Part shown: positions 33,177 to 41,669 of the stretch, piece after piece | How positions within the stretch are numbered: position 1 is the first letter of the stretch | Layout of the letters: each line of letters opens with the position of its first letter | Source of the DNA: Sphingopyxis sp. H053 | Lineage (GTDB): Bacteria; Pseudomonadota; Alphaproteobacteria; Sphingomonadales; Sphingomonadaceae | DNA: 64,000 nucleotides | Direction: 5' to 3' | NCBI RefSeq assembly: GCF_001468225.1 | Contig: NZ_LNRU01000007.1 | Span: 124,001-188,000, forward strand | Made by a program: the position numbers and the translations under genes | The notes under the pieces: generated by a model | Databases searched by the model: none | What the model was told of the DNA's origin: nothing | What the model saw: the letters and a program-made list of their open reading frames with translations, nothing else

Positions 33177-33835
33177 TGGCCCGCCGTCACATCGTCCGCC
33201 GCGCGCGGATTGCAATCCGGCAGCTCGCGCGCAACGCCCGGGCCGCGGTCATCATCGAAATGGCCTTTGCCATCCCGCTGCTGGCGCTGATCGGTTTCGG
33301 CGGCCTCGAAATTGCGAATCTGACGCTCGTCAATACGCGCATCAGCCAGATCGGGCTGAGCGTTGCCGACAATGCCTCGCGCATCGCGGCGGGAAGCAAC
33401 CTGGCGCTGCCGCAAGTCCGCGAAGTCGATATCAACGACGTGTTCGCAGGCATCGAGAAGCAGGCGGGGGGGCTGGAATTCAAGAAAAATGGTCGCCTCA
33501 TCCTCTCCAGCCTCGAGCGCAACACCGATAATGGTCAGTGGATACACTGGCAGCGCTGTTATGGCGATCTGGACATCGATTCGGAATTTGGTCCGGAAGG
33601 GACGGGCGAGGACGGCGACGACTTCGCAGGCATGGGGCCGGAGGGCGAGGAAGTAACGGCCGCGCCGGGGACCGCCGTGATGTTCGTCGAAGTGACCTAT
33701 AAGTATCAGCCCCTGCTTTATGGCAAATGGCTGGGTGCCCGGACGATCACGACGACCGCCGCCTTCAATATCCGCGAGGCGCGCAATCTCACTGGCGGGG
33801 TCTTTGGGCCCGGCGTGGCGTCGACCTGCACCTGA
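33176..33835 (+). CDS. TadE-like pilus assembly protein, second copy
   Basis: 219 residues from the ATG overlapping the preceding TGA. Basic N-terminus, then AAVIIEMAFAIPLLALIGFG with the conserved Glu, one transmembrane helix, and a periplasmic domain that is only distantly similar to the previous protein. Again an acidic glycine-rich stretch precedes the C-terminal strands. The trio vWA-TadE-TadE has the composition of TadG/TadE/TadF minor pilin sets. Confidence 0.82.
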   Translation: MARRHIVRRARIAIRQLARNARAAVIIEMAFAIPLLALIGFGGLEIANLTLVNTRISQIGLSVADNASRIAAGSNLALPQVREVDINDVFAGIEKQAGGLEFKKNGRLILSSLERNTDNGQWIHWQRCYGDLDIDSEFGPEGTGEDGDDFAGMGPEGEEVTAAPGTAVMFVEVTYKYQPLLYGKWLGARTITTTAAFNIREARNLTGGVFGPGVASTCT

Positions 33836-33901
33836 CCGCGACGGGCTTCGCTCAATCAGCCATTTATCGCGCGCGCCGCGCCTGCTATCGCCCGCGCATC
33901 G

Positions 33902-34810
33902 ATGACTGCCACCCATCCTCCCGATAGCCAGCTTCGCGGTTTCGTCGCCCTGATGCCCTCCGCGGCGCGGCCCTATGCGCTGCTCGCGCGGTTCGACCGG
34001 CCGATCGGCTGGTGGCTGCTCTATTGGCCCTGTGCGTGGGCGCTCGCGCTCGGCGGCGGCGCGGTCAGTCACTGGCCCTTGTTCCTGTGGATGCTGGTCG
34101 GGGCGATCGCGATGCGCGGGGCGGGCTGCGTCTATAACGATATCGTCGACCGCGACCTCGACGCGAAAGTGGCGCGGACGGCGTCGCGTCCGGTCGCGAG
34201 CGGGGCGGTGTCGGTGCGCAATGCGCTGCTGTGGACATTGTTCTTGTCGCTCGTCGGCCTGCTTGTGTTGCTCCAGTTGCCGCGCCCGGCACAGATCGTC
34301 GCGCTCGGCAGTCTGATCCTCGTCGCGGGCTATCCCTTCATGAAACGCATCACCTGGTGGCCGCAGGCGTGGCTGGGCCTCGTGTTCAGCTGGGGCGCGC
34401 TCGTCGCTTGGGTCGCGGTGGGCGGAGCGGAAGGGCCCGCGCTGCCCTTGCTTTACGCCGGCTGCATCGCGTGGGTGATCGGTTACGACACCATCTATGC
34501 GCTGCAGGATATCGAGGACGATATGCTGATCGGGGTGAAGTCGAGCGCGCGCGCGATGGGCCGCCATGTGAAGGGCGGGGTCGCGATGTGCTACACCGCC
34601 GCGCTCGCCTGCTGGGGTGGGGCACTATGGGCGGTGCGGCCCGATCCGCTGGTGCTGATCGCGCTGCTGCCCGCAGCGGTGCATCTGACGGGGCAGGTGG
34701 TCACGCTCGACCCGGCGAACGGCGAGGATGCGCTGGCGAAGTTCCGGAGCAATCGGTTCGCGGGACTGCTGGTGTTCGCGGCGATGCTCGTCGTGGGCAT
34801 GGCGCCCTAG
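33902..34810 (+). CDS. ubiA: 4-hydroxybenzoate polyprenyltransferase
   Basis: 302 residues with eight or nine membrane helices. The two Asp-rich prenyl diphosphate/Mg sites are NDIVDRDLDAKVARTASRP (about 79-97) and YALQDIEDD (about 199-207). ARFDRPIGWWLLYWPC near the start is typical of UbiA. It prenylates 4-hydroxybenzoate in ubiquinone synthesis. Its stop abuts that of smc on the opposite strand with no gap. Confidence 0.94.
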   Translation: MTATHPPDSQLRGFVALMPSAARPYALLARFDRPIGWWLLYWPCAWALALGGGAVSHWPLFLWMLVGAIAMRGAGCVYNDIVDRDLDAKVARTASRPVASGAVSVRNALLWTLFLSLVGLLVLLQLPRPAQIVALGSLILVAGYPFMKRITWWPQAWLGLVFSWGALVAWVAVGGAEGPALPLLYAGCIAWVIGYDTIYALQDIEDDMLIGVKSSARAMGRHVKGGVAMCYTAALACWGGALWAVRPDPLVLIALLPAAVHLTGQVVTLDPANGEDALAKFRSNRFAGLLVFAAMLVVGMAP

Positions 34811-37800
34811 TTACTCCGCCGCGAGCAACTCCTCGGCGCCGCCGAGGTCGACCGACACGAGGCGCGAGACGCCGCGCTCGATCATCGTCACCCCGAACAA
34901 CCGGTGCATGCGCGCCATCGTCACCGCATTGTGCGTGACGATCAGGTAGCGCGTGTTCGTCTCGCGCGCCATGCGGTCGAGCAGGTCGCAGAAACGCTCG
35001 ATATTCGCGTCGTCCAATGGCGCATCGACCTCGTCGAGGACGCAGATCGGCGCGGGATTGGTGAGGAACAGGCCGAAGATCAGCGCCACGGCGGTCAGCG
35101 CCTGTTCGCCGCCCGAGAGCAAGGTGAGCGTGCCGAGCCGTTTGCCCGGCGGCTGCGCCATGATTTCGAGCCCGGCTTCGAGCGGATCGTCCGAATCGAC
35201 GAGCTCGAGATGCGCCTGCCCGCCGTTGAACAGCGTCGTGAACAGCCGCTGGAAATGCTGGTTCACCGCCTCGAACGCCGCGAGCAGCCGCACCCGGCCC
35301 TCGCGATTGAGATTGCCGATCGAGCCGCGCAGACGATGGACCGCCTGCGTCAGTTCCTCGATCTCGGCGGCGTTCTTCTCGCGCTCGGTGTCGAGTTCGG
35401 CGAGTTCGTCGGCGGCGACGAGGTTCACCGGGCCGAGCCGCTCGCGGTCGGAAACGAGCCGGTCGTGCTGCGCCGATTCGGCGTTGGCGTCGCCGACGCT
35501 GCCCGATTCGAAGCCGGCCTTTTGCGGCAGCAGCGGCGGCGGGCATTCGAAACGTTCGCCCGACAGGCGCCCCATCTCGATGCGGCGCAGCTCGGCATTT
35601 TCGGAGCGCGCGATCGCGCCGGCGCGCGTTTCGCGCGCGGCGGCGACGCGCTCGCGGATGGCATTGAGGGCGGTTTCGGCCTCGCGCAGCGCGGCCTCGG
35701 CGGCGCGTTCCTGCGCTTCGGCGGCGGCGACTTTTTCGCGCAGATCGGCCTGCTGTGCTTCGGCGGCGGCGCGCTGCTCAGCAAGCATTGCCGGGACGTC
35801 GGCGAGTTTCGCCGCTTCGGCCGCCAATGCATCGGCGCGCTTGTCCATTTCGGTCACGCGGCGTGCGGCCTCGCCCGCGCGCGCCTTCCAGCTCTTGATC
35901 TCGGCGCTGACGACCGCTTGACGTTCGCTCAGACTGGCAAGTGTGCGCTCGTGCGCCGCCAGCGCGTCGCGCGCGGCATTGGCATCGGTCCGTGCGCGGT
36001 CCGCCGCATGCTCCTCGGCCTCGAGCGCCGCGCGCGCGATGCTGTCGTCGGGTAGCGCGGCGAGCGCGCTTTCCTGCACCGCGAGCTGTTCGGCGGCGTC
36101 GTTTGCCGCCTCGGCGATTTCGGCGAGGCGGCGGTCGAACAGCGCCGCGGCGTCGCGGTGGCGGTCGATCGCACCCTGCGCCTGGTCGGCGGCGCGCAAT
36201 GCGGCCCGGCGCGCTTCGTCGGCCTGCGCCAGCGCCTTGCGTGCCGCGGCGGCGGCGGCGGTGAGCTCGGACGCCTTTGCGGCGGCGGCATCGCGCCGGT
36301 CGCGCAGATCCTGCACGCCGAGTTCGACCTGCGGGCGCTGCGCGGCGAGTTCGTCGAGGCGATTCTGGCGTTGCAGCCGCTCGGCCGCGGTCGCGCCGTC
36401 GCCGCGCGTAACGAAACCGTCCCAGCGGCGCATCACGCCATCGATGGTGACGAGGCGCTGGCCGACCGCGAGCGATTGGTCGTCGTCGCTTTCTGTCACC
36501 GCGACCTGCGCGAGGCGGCGCGCGAGCGCGGCGGGGGCCTGGACGAATTCGGCGAGCGATTTGGTGCCGGGAGGAAGCGCGGGATCGCCCTTCGCTGTGT
36601 CGGCACCGCCCCAACTGCGCGCCGCATCCTTGTCGGTTCCCGCGTCGAGATCGTCGCCGAGCGCGGCGGCGAGCGCGGCTTCATAGCCCGGCGCGACGCG
36701 GAGCTGGTCGAGAATGCGGTCGGCATCGCTGCGCGCCGCGGCGAGCGCGCGTTCGAGCGTCGACGCCTCGCCTTCGAGCGCGGCGAGCGCGGCGCGGGCT
36801 TCGGCGAGCCCCGCCTCGATGCCCGCGAGGTCGGCGGCGGTCGCTTCGCGATCGGTCTCGGCCTCGTGCAGCGCATTTTCGGCGGTCGCGATCGCGGCCT
36901 CGGCGGCTTCGGCCGCCTTCTTGCTGTCGGCGAGCGTTGCGGCGAGCGCGGCGCTGTCGCCGAGCGCGGCAACCTCGGCGTCGACGCGCGTCTTGTCTCC
37001 CGCGATGCGGCGTACGGCAGTTTCGGCGCTGTCGCGAGCCGACACCGCGATGCGCCGGTCGGCGGCCTCGCTCGCCGCCTTGGCGCGCGCCTGCGCGAGC
37101 GCGACCTCGGCGTCACGCAGCCGTGCCTGTGCGGCGAGGCTGGCGTCGGCAAGGGCAGCCTTGCCCGCGTCGTGCCCGGCGATCTCCTGTGCCAGCGTCC
37201 TGGTTTCGGCGTCGAGCGCCGTGAGCGCCGCATGGGCTTCGCGCGCCAGTTCGCCTTCGTGCGCGCGGTCGTCGGCGATGCGGCGTTGCTGCGCCGCCAG
37301 ATCGTCGAGCCGCTGGAGCGCCGCGCGCTCCTCGCCGTGCAAGCGCACCTGCGTCGCGGTCGCCTCGGCGAGTGCGCCCCGCTGCGCCTGTGCATCGCTC
37401 CGCGCTGCGGCGACGCGCGTTGCGACCTCGGTTTGCGCTTTCGATATGGTTTCGAGTTCGTCCTGCGCGGTCTTGACCGCCGTCTCGGCGGCGTCGGCGT
37501 CGCGCCGTGCCTGATCGGCGGCGGCGGCGGCGTCGCGCCAGCGCGCATAGATCAGCCGTCCTTCGGCGATGCGGATATCGTCGCTGAGTTTCTTGTACTT
37601 TTCCGCGGCGCGCGCCTGCCGCCGCAGCGCGTTGGCGCGCACTTCCATGTCGGCGACGATCTCGGAGAGGCGCGTGAGGTTGGTTTCGGTCGCGCGCAGT
37701 TTCTGCTCGGCGTCCTTGCGGCGGACGTGCAGCCCCGCGATGCCCGCGGCTTCCTCGAGCATCGCGCGGCGGTCGGTGGGCTTCGCCGCGATGACGTTGG

Positions 37801-38254
37801 CGATCTTGCCCTGGCTGACGAGCGCGGGGCTGTGCGCCCCGGTCGCGGCGTCGGCAAAGATCAGCGCGACATCCTTCGCGCGCACGTCGCGACCGTTGGC
37901 GCGATAGGCGCTGCCCGCGCCGCGCTCGATGCGGCGGATCACCTCGAGATCGTCGCCGTCGCTCGAATCGGACAGACCCGCAACGAGCGCCCCTTCGGTA
38001 TCGCAATGAAGCGCCACCTCGGCGAAATCGCGCGCCGGGCGCGTCGAGGTGCCGGCGAAGATCACATCCTCCATCCCGCCGCCGCGCATCGACTTAGGGC
38101 TGGATTCGCCCATCACCCAGCGGATCGCTTCGAGCAGGTTCGATTTGCCGCAACCATTGGGGCCGACGACGCCGGTCAGCCCGGGTTCGATGCGGAGTTC
38201 AGTGGGTTCGACGAAGCTTTTGAAACCGGTGAGGCGCAGCCGCTTTATCTGCAC
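34811..38254 (-). CDS. smc: Chromosome segregation ATPase SMC
   Basis: 1,147 residues, the normal length for SMC. Walker A GPNGCGKSN near residue 32, a long coiled coil, a hinge around 500-600 (SLAEFVQAPAALARRL; VTIDGVMRRWDGFVTRG), a second coiled coil, and the C-terminal ABC signature TLLSGGEQALTAVALIF followed by Walker B ICVLDEVDAPLDD. It compacts and segregates chromosomes with ScpA/ScpB. The start is a GTG placed within a strong palindrome. Gene order dsbA-smc is typical for sphingomonads. Confidence 0.96.
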   Translation of the reverse strand: MQIKRLRLTGFKSFVEPTELRIEPGLTGVVGPNGCGKSNLLEAIRWVMGESSPKSMRGGGMEDVIFAGTSTRPARDFAEVALHCDTEGALVAGLSDSSDGDDLEVIRRIERGAGSAYRANGRDVRAKDVALIFADAATGAHSPALVSQGKIANVIAAKPTDRRAMLEEAAGIAGLHVRRKDAEQKLRATETNLTRLSEIVADMEVRANALRRQARAAEKYKKLSDDIRIAEGRLIYARWRDAAAAADQARRDADAAETAVKTAQDELETISKAQTEVATRVAAARSDAQAQRGALAEATATQVRLHGEERAALQRLDDLAAQQRRIADDRAHEGELAREAHAALTALDAETRTLAQEIAGHDAGKAALADASLAAQARLRDAEVALAQARAKAASEAADRRIAVSARDSAETAVRRIAGDKTRVDAEVAALGDSAALAATLADSKKAAEAAEAAIATAENALHEAETDREATAADLAGIEAGLAEARAALAALEGEASTLERALAAARSDADRILDQLRVAPGYEAALAAALGDDLDAGTDKDAARSWGGADTAKGDPALPPGTKSLAEFVQAPAALARRLAQVAVTESDDDQSLAVGQRLVTIDGVMRRWDGFVTRGDGATAAERLQRQNRLDELAAQRPQVELGVQDLRDRRDAAAAKASELTAAAAAARKALAQADEARRAALRAADQAQGAIDRHRDAAALFDRRLAEIAEAANDAAEQLAVQESALAALPDDSIARAALEAEEHAADRARTDANAARDALAAHERTLASLSERQAVVSAEIKSWKARAGEAARRVTEMDKRADALAAEAAKLADVPAMLAEQRAAAEAQQADLREKVAAAEAQERAAEAALREAETALNAIRERVAAARETRAGAIARSENAELRRIEMGRLSGERFECPPPLLPQKAGFESGSVGDANAESAQHDRLVSDRERLGPVNLVAADELAELDTEREKNAAEIEELTQAVHRLRGSIGNLNREGRVRLLAAFEAVNQHFQRLFTTLFNGGQAHLELVDSDDPLEAGLEIMAQPPGKRLGTLTLLSGGEQALTAVALIFGLFLTNPAPICVLDEVDAPLDDANIERFCDLLDRMARETNTRYLIVTHNAVTMARMHRLFGVTMIERGVSRLVSVDLGGAEELLAAE

Positions 38255-38270
38255 GGGGCGGCCCCGTGCA
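38250..38270 (-). promoter_or_regulatory. Palindrome covering the smc start codon
   Basis: TGCACGGGGC-G-GCCCCGTGCA: two exact 10-base arms around a single G. On the minus strand the GTG start of smc lies inside one arm, and no clear Shine-Dalgarno sequence precedes it. In mRNA the start could be hidden in a hairpin. Whether this is regulatory is not shown. Confidence 0.45.
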
Positions 38271-38369
38271 GGTCATCGAATCGGAGCTGGTGCAACCTTG
38301 GTGTCACATATCCCCCTGCAGGCCGTCATGCCGCGCGGGGCGATGAGGCGCAAGGGCCGGCTAAACGAT

Positions 38370-38502
38370 CCTCCCTGTCGCGTAGCGATGGGGAGGTGGC
38401 AGCCCGAAGGGCTGACGGAGGGGCTACGACGCTAGCGTTGCTGCCCCTCCACCACTCGCTTCGCGAGCGGTCCTCCTCCCCACGCCTTCGGCGCAGGGAG
38501 GA
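38370..38502. repeat. Sphingomonad-type GC-rich palindromic repeat, copy B
   Basis: 133 bp starting CCTCCCTGTCGCGTAGCG and ending GCGCAGGGAGGA, with inverted internal arms (e.g. GGAGGGGC and GCCCCTCC). Same order of blocks as copies A and C, with compensated changes in several stem positions. It lies between smc and the dsbA-like lipoprotein gene. Confidence 0.85.
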
Positions 38503-38513
38503 TCAAATCCGAA

Positions 38514-39254
38514 TCAGCGTGCGCCCATCGTGCGCAGGCGGTCGCGCAGCGGAGCCCACGATGCGACGCCTTCGGCGACCTGGCCGTTGATGACAAAGGT
38601 CGGCGTGCCGGTGATCTGATATTTCTCGACGCCAGCGTTGGTGCCCTTTTCGATCGCCTCTACATTTTCGACCTTGGCGAGGCACTGCTGGATCGTCGCG
38701 GCGGGGACGCCGCGCTGCTGATAGAATTGGTCGATGCCCCAGCCCTTGGCGAGCGCAACGAAGCGCTGCGCGGGGGGCAGCTTCATCGCTTCTTCGATCC
38801 CCGGTGCCGGCTTTGACGCGCCGGCGATGAAGGCTTCATGTTCGAGGAAGGTCGCATCGGCGAGCGGGAAGAAGCGGTCGGGGCCGGTGCATTTGACGAT
38901 CGCGCCCGAAATCGCGTCGACGGGGTGGAGCATGAACGGCGTCAGCTTGTACGACACACGGCCGGTGTCGACGAAGTCACGCTTCAGCTCTTCGTGCGAA
39001 TCCTTGGTAAACTGCGCGCAATGGCCGCAGGTGAAGGCGCCAAATTCCTCGAGTTTGATCGGCGCGTCGGGATTGCCCATCACGACGCCGTCGCCGTCGA
39101 CGCGCACGACCTGCGACCAGCTCTTGCCGGCCGGCGGCGCGACCTTGGCGACCACGGACTGTTCCTTGGAGGGGTCGGTCGCGCCGTCGCCGCAACCGGC
39201 GAGGGCGAGCGCGCCGAGCGAAGACAGAAGGGCGATACGAAGCGATGCGGTCAT
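38514..39254 (-). CDS. DsbA-family thiol oxidoreductase, lipoprotein
   Basis: 246 residues from ATG 39254 with GGAGAAAGT upstream. Lipobox LAGC near residue 21 marks a lipoprotein. The thioredoxin domain has active site TCGHC (CGHC), KLEEFGAFTCGHCAQF, then the helical insertion, and the cis-Pro loop GTPTFVING near 222. Likely a periplasmic disulfide oxidase or chaperone. It follows a second DsbA-type protein by 37 bp, making an oxidoreductase pair. Confidence 0.9.
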   Translation of the reverse strand: MTASLRIALLSSLGALALAGCGDGATDPSKEQSVVAKVAPPAGKSWSQVVRVDGDGVVMGNPDAPIKLEEFGAFTCGHCAQFTKDSHEELKRDFVDTGRVSYKLTPFMLHPVDAISGAIVKCTGPDRFFPLADATFLEHEAFIAGASKPAPGIEEAMKLPPAQRFVALAKGWGIDQFYQQRGVPAATIQQCLAKVENVEAIEKGTNAGVEKYQITGTPTFVINGQVAEGVASWAPLRDRLRTMGAR

Positions 39255-39291
39255 ATTGTTACTTTCTCCACAGAACGGGAATGCGGCGCTT

Positions 39292-40008
39292 TTAAGCGGC
39301 CTTGATCGCGAGGTCGAGTTTCGATTTGAGTGCGGGCCATGCGGTGACCCCGGCATTGCGGCCATTGACGAAGAAGCTCGGCGTGCCTTCGACATTGTCG
39401 GCATTGAGGCCGATGTTCGTCATGCCGGTGAGTTCGGCCTGCGCCACCTCGCTGTCGAGTGCGGCGTCGATCTGCGCCTGTGTGTAGCCGCGTGCGCGCA
39501 TCAGCGCGGTAAGCCCCGTGCCGGCGGCGATCTTGCGCGCGCGCTCGCCGGTGGTGCCTTCGAACCAGCTCTTCTTCTGCGCCTCGGTCGCCTTCTGGAT
39601 ACTGGCGATCAGCGCGGGGAAATTGTTGAAGATCGCCTGATGATTGCCCGCGAACGCCTTGGGACCGCCGCAGCGCGCGAGCAGCGCCGCGGTCATGTCG
39701 ACCGGGTCGCGCACCAGGTTGCGATATTCGAACAGCACGAGTCCGCGATCGACATAGCCTGTCTTCAGCGGCAGCGCGCTCGCCTTCGCGAAATCGGCGC
39801 AGACGTGGCAGGTGTAGCTGAAATATTCGACGACCCGCACCTTCGCGGCGGGGTTGCCGGCGAGGAAGGCGCCGATCGGGGTCGTCGTGACGGTCTGCGA
39901 CCAGAGCGTGGGTTTCGCCGGGGTCGCGGCGATCAGGCCGAGCGCGGCGCCCGAAAGCGCCAGCACCGCCGCGCGGCGATCGAGAAGCGGGTCGTCAAAA
40001 GCGGACAT
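39292..40008 (-). CDS. DsbA-family thiol oxidoreductase (CHVC)
   Basis: 238 residues with an Arg-Arg hydrophobic N-terminus (DRRAAVLALSGAALGLIAAT; possibly Tat or Sec exported). Thioredoxin active site SYTCHVCADF (CHVC), cis-Pro GTPSFFVNGR near 213. Similar to the neighbouring CGHC protein and probably working with it on exported substrates. Follows dciA-like gene by 9 bp in the same operon. Confidence 0.9.
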   Translation of the reverse strand: MSAFDDPLLDRRAAVLALSGAALGLIAATPAKPTLWSQTVTTTPIGAFLAGNPAAKVRVVEYFSYTCHVCADFAKASALPLKTGYVDRGLVLFEYRNLVRDPVDMTAALLARCGGPKAFAGNHQAIFNNFPALIASIQKATEAQKKSWFEGTTGERARKIAAGTGLTALMRARGYTQAQIDAALDSEVAQAELTGMTNIGLNADNVEGTPSFFVNGRNAGVTAWPALKSKLDLAIKAA

Positions 40009-40017
40009 CCGTCTTTC

Positions 40018-40602
40018 CTAACTGATACGGGGAAGCTTGGGCGGCGTCGCCAGTCCTGCCGCCATGCGTTCGAGCACGGTGCGCAGTTCCGGGTCGCCGA
40101 TGTCGCGCAGGCTGTCCCCCAGTTCGGCGGGTACGGGTTTCAGCATTGCCGGCGGCTGAACGGGCGCGGCGGGCGTGACCTGACCGTGCGTCATGCGAAC
40201 CTGCGCGACCGCGGCATAACCGAAGAAGCGGTTGACCGCGCCGATGATGTCGGGCGCGACATGCTGGAGCATCGGCGCGTGCGCGCCGCTGATCGTCAGG
40301 TGCAGCGTGCCGCCCGCTTTCTGGCCCGCCGGGAAACGGATCATCGCGGGCTGGGTGACGTCGGCGAGCCGGTCGCCGACGATCTCGCGCCAGCGGCTGA
40401 CGACCGAGCTTTGGACAAAGCCGAATTTGCGAAAGGCGGCGCGGCCGATTTCGGGAACGAGGTCGGACACCATGCGCGCTTCGCCGCCGCGCGGGCGTTC
40501 GTAAACGCGCACGGGCGGCTTGGCGGATTTCGCCTTGCCTTTCGCCCTGGCCTTTTTGGCCGGCGCATCCTCGCCTACGTCTTTCGTCATGCCGGGTGCC
40601 AT
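40018..40602 (-). CDS. dciA: DciA-like (DUF721) replicative-helicase loader
   Basis: 194 residues from ATG 40602 (MTKD at 40590 is an alternative). A basic Lys/Ala-rich tail precedes the DUF721 domain (about 45-135) with SRWREIVGDRLADVTQP and TLHLTISGAHAPMLQHVAPD, the KH-like DciA core. DciA interacts with and helps load DnaB in bacteria lacking DnaC/DnaI. It is divergent from mutY with only 35 bp between the starts. Confidence 0.85.
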   Translation of the reverse strand: MAPGMTKDVGEDAPAKKARAKGKAKSAKPPVRVYERPRGGEARMVSDLVPEIGRAAFRKFGFVQSSVVSRWREIVGDRLADVTQPAMIRFPAGQKAGGTLHLTISGAHAPMLQHVAPDIIGAVNRFFGYAAVAQVRMTHGQVTPAAPVQPPAMLKPVPAELGDSLRDIGDPELRTVLERMAAGLATPPKLPRIS

Positions 40603-40637
40603 GCCATAGGCGGGGGGTGAGCGTCCAGACTTCCCAC

Positions 40638-41669
40638 ATGGCAGATGACATCGCCCGCGACTTCGCGGACCGGCTGCTCGGCTGGTACGACCGGTCGGCG
40701 CGGGTGCTGCCGTGGCGGATCGCGCCGAACAGCGGCGGCGTCCCCGATCCCTATCGCATCTGGCTGGCCGAAGTCATGTTGCAGCAGACGACCGTCGCCG
40801 CGGTCGCGGGCTATTTCGCGCGCTTTACCGAACGCTGGCCGACGGTCGCCGATCTGGCGGCGGCCGACGATGCCGATGTCATGGCGGCGTGGGCGGGGCT
40901 CGGCTACTATGCCCGCGCGCGCAACCTGCTCGCCTGCACACGCGCGGTCGTTCGCGACCATGGCGGGATATTTCCCGATAGCGAGGCCGCCTTGCGCGCG
41001 CTGCCCGGGATCGGCGACTATACCGCGGCGTCGGTCGCGGCGATCGCTTTCGGGCGCGCCGCGGTGGTCGTCGATGCCAATATCGAGCGCGTGATCGCGC
41101 GCCACCGCCTGATCGAAACTCCGCTGCCAATGGCCAAGCGCGAGATTCGCGCCGCTCTGGCGCCGCTAGTGCCCACGGATCGCCCGGGCGATTTTGCGCA
41201 GGCGCTGATGGACCTTGGCGCGACCGTCTGCACGCCGCGTAGTCCCGCGTGCGCGACCTGCCCGCTGATGACCGACTGCCGCGCACGCGGGCGAGCGGAT
41301 ATTGAGAGGCTGCCGGTGAAGCCGCCGAAGAAAGCCAAGCCGCATCGGCATGGGCTGGCGCACTGGATCGAGCGCGATGCGCAGGTCTGGCTCGTGCGCC
41401 GGCCGGGCAAGGGCATGCTCGGCGGGATGCGCGCGCTGCCCGGCGGCGACTGGAGCGATGCGCGGCCGTCCGAGTCGGGAATCGTCAGCGTCGACCATGG
41501 TTTTACCCATTTCGACCTGACGCTGACATTGGTGCGGCGCGACGCTCCGCCACAAGGCCCCGATGCCGCAGCGGAAGGCCGATGGTGGCCGATCGCGGAC
41601 CTTGACGCGGCGGGGCTGCCGACGCTCTATCGCAAACTGACCGACAAGATGCTGGAGAGAGACGCATGA
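40638..41669 (+). CDS. mutY: A/G-specific adenine DNA glycosylase MutY
   Basis: 343 residues. Helix-hairpin-helix glycosylase core with LPWR, VMLQQTTVAAVAGYFARF, GLGYYARARNL, LPGIGDYTAASVAAIAFG and VDANIERVIAR. The [4Fe-4S] motif has spacing C-X6-C-X2-C-X5-C near residues 196-212. The C-terminal NUDIX-like domain recognises 8-oxoG. Removes A opposite 8-oxoG. Its stop overlaps the start of the next gene (ATGA). Confidence 0.95.
   Translation: MADDIARDFADRLLGWYDRSARVLPWRIAPNSGGVPDPYRIWLAEVMLQQTTVAAVAGYFARFTERWPTVADLAAADDADVMAAWAGLGYYARARNLLACTRAVVRDHGGIFPDSEAALRALPGIGDYTAASVAAIAFGRAAVVVDANIERVIARHRLIETPLPMAKREIRAALAPLVPTDRPGDFAQALMDLGATVCTPRSPACATCPLMTDCRARGRADIERLPVKPPKKAKPHRHGLAHWIERDAQVWLVRRPGKGMLGGMRALPGGDWSDARPSESGIVSVDHGFTHFDLTLTLVRRDAPPQGPDAAAEGRWWPIADLDAAGLPTLYRKLTDKMLERDA

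Noticed and set aside
36158..38590. 810-codon plus-strand frame opposite smc
   Set aside because: Antisense of an SMC coiled coil; the real gene has Walker A, signature and Walker B motifs.
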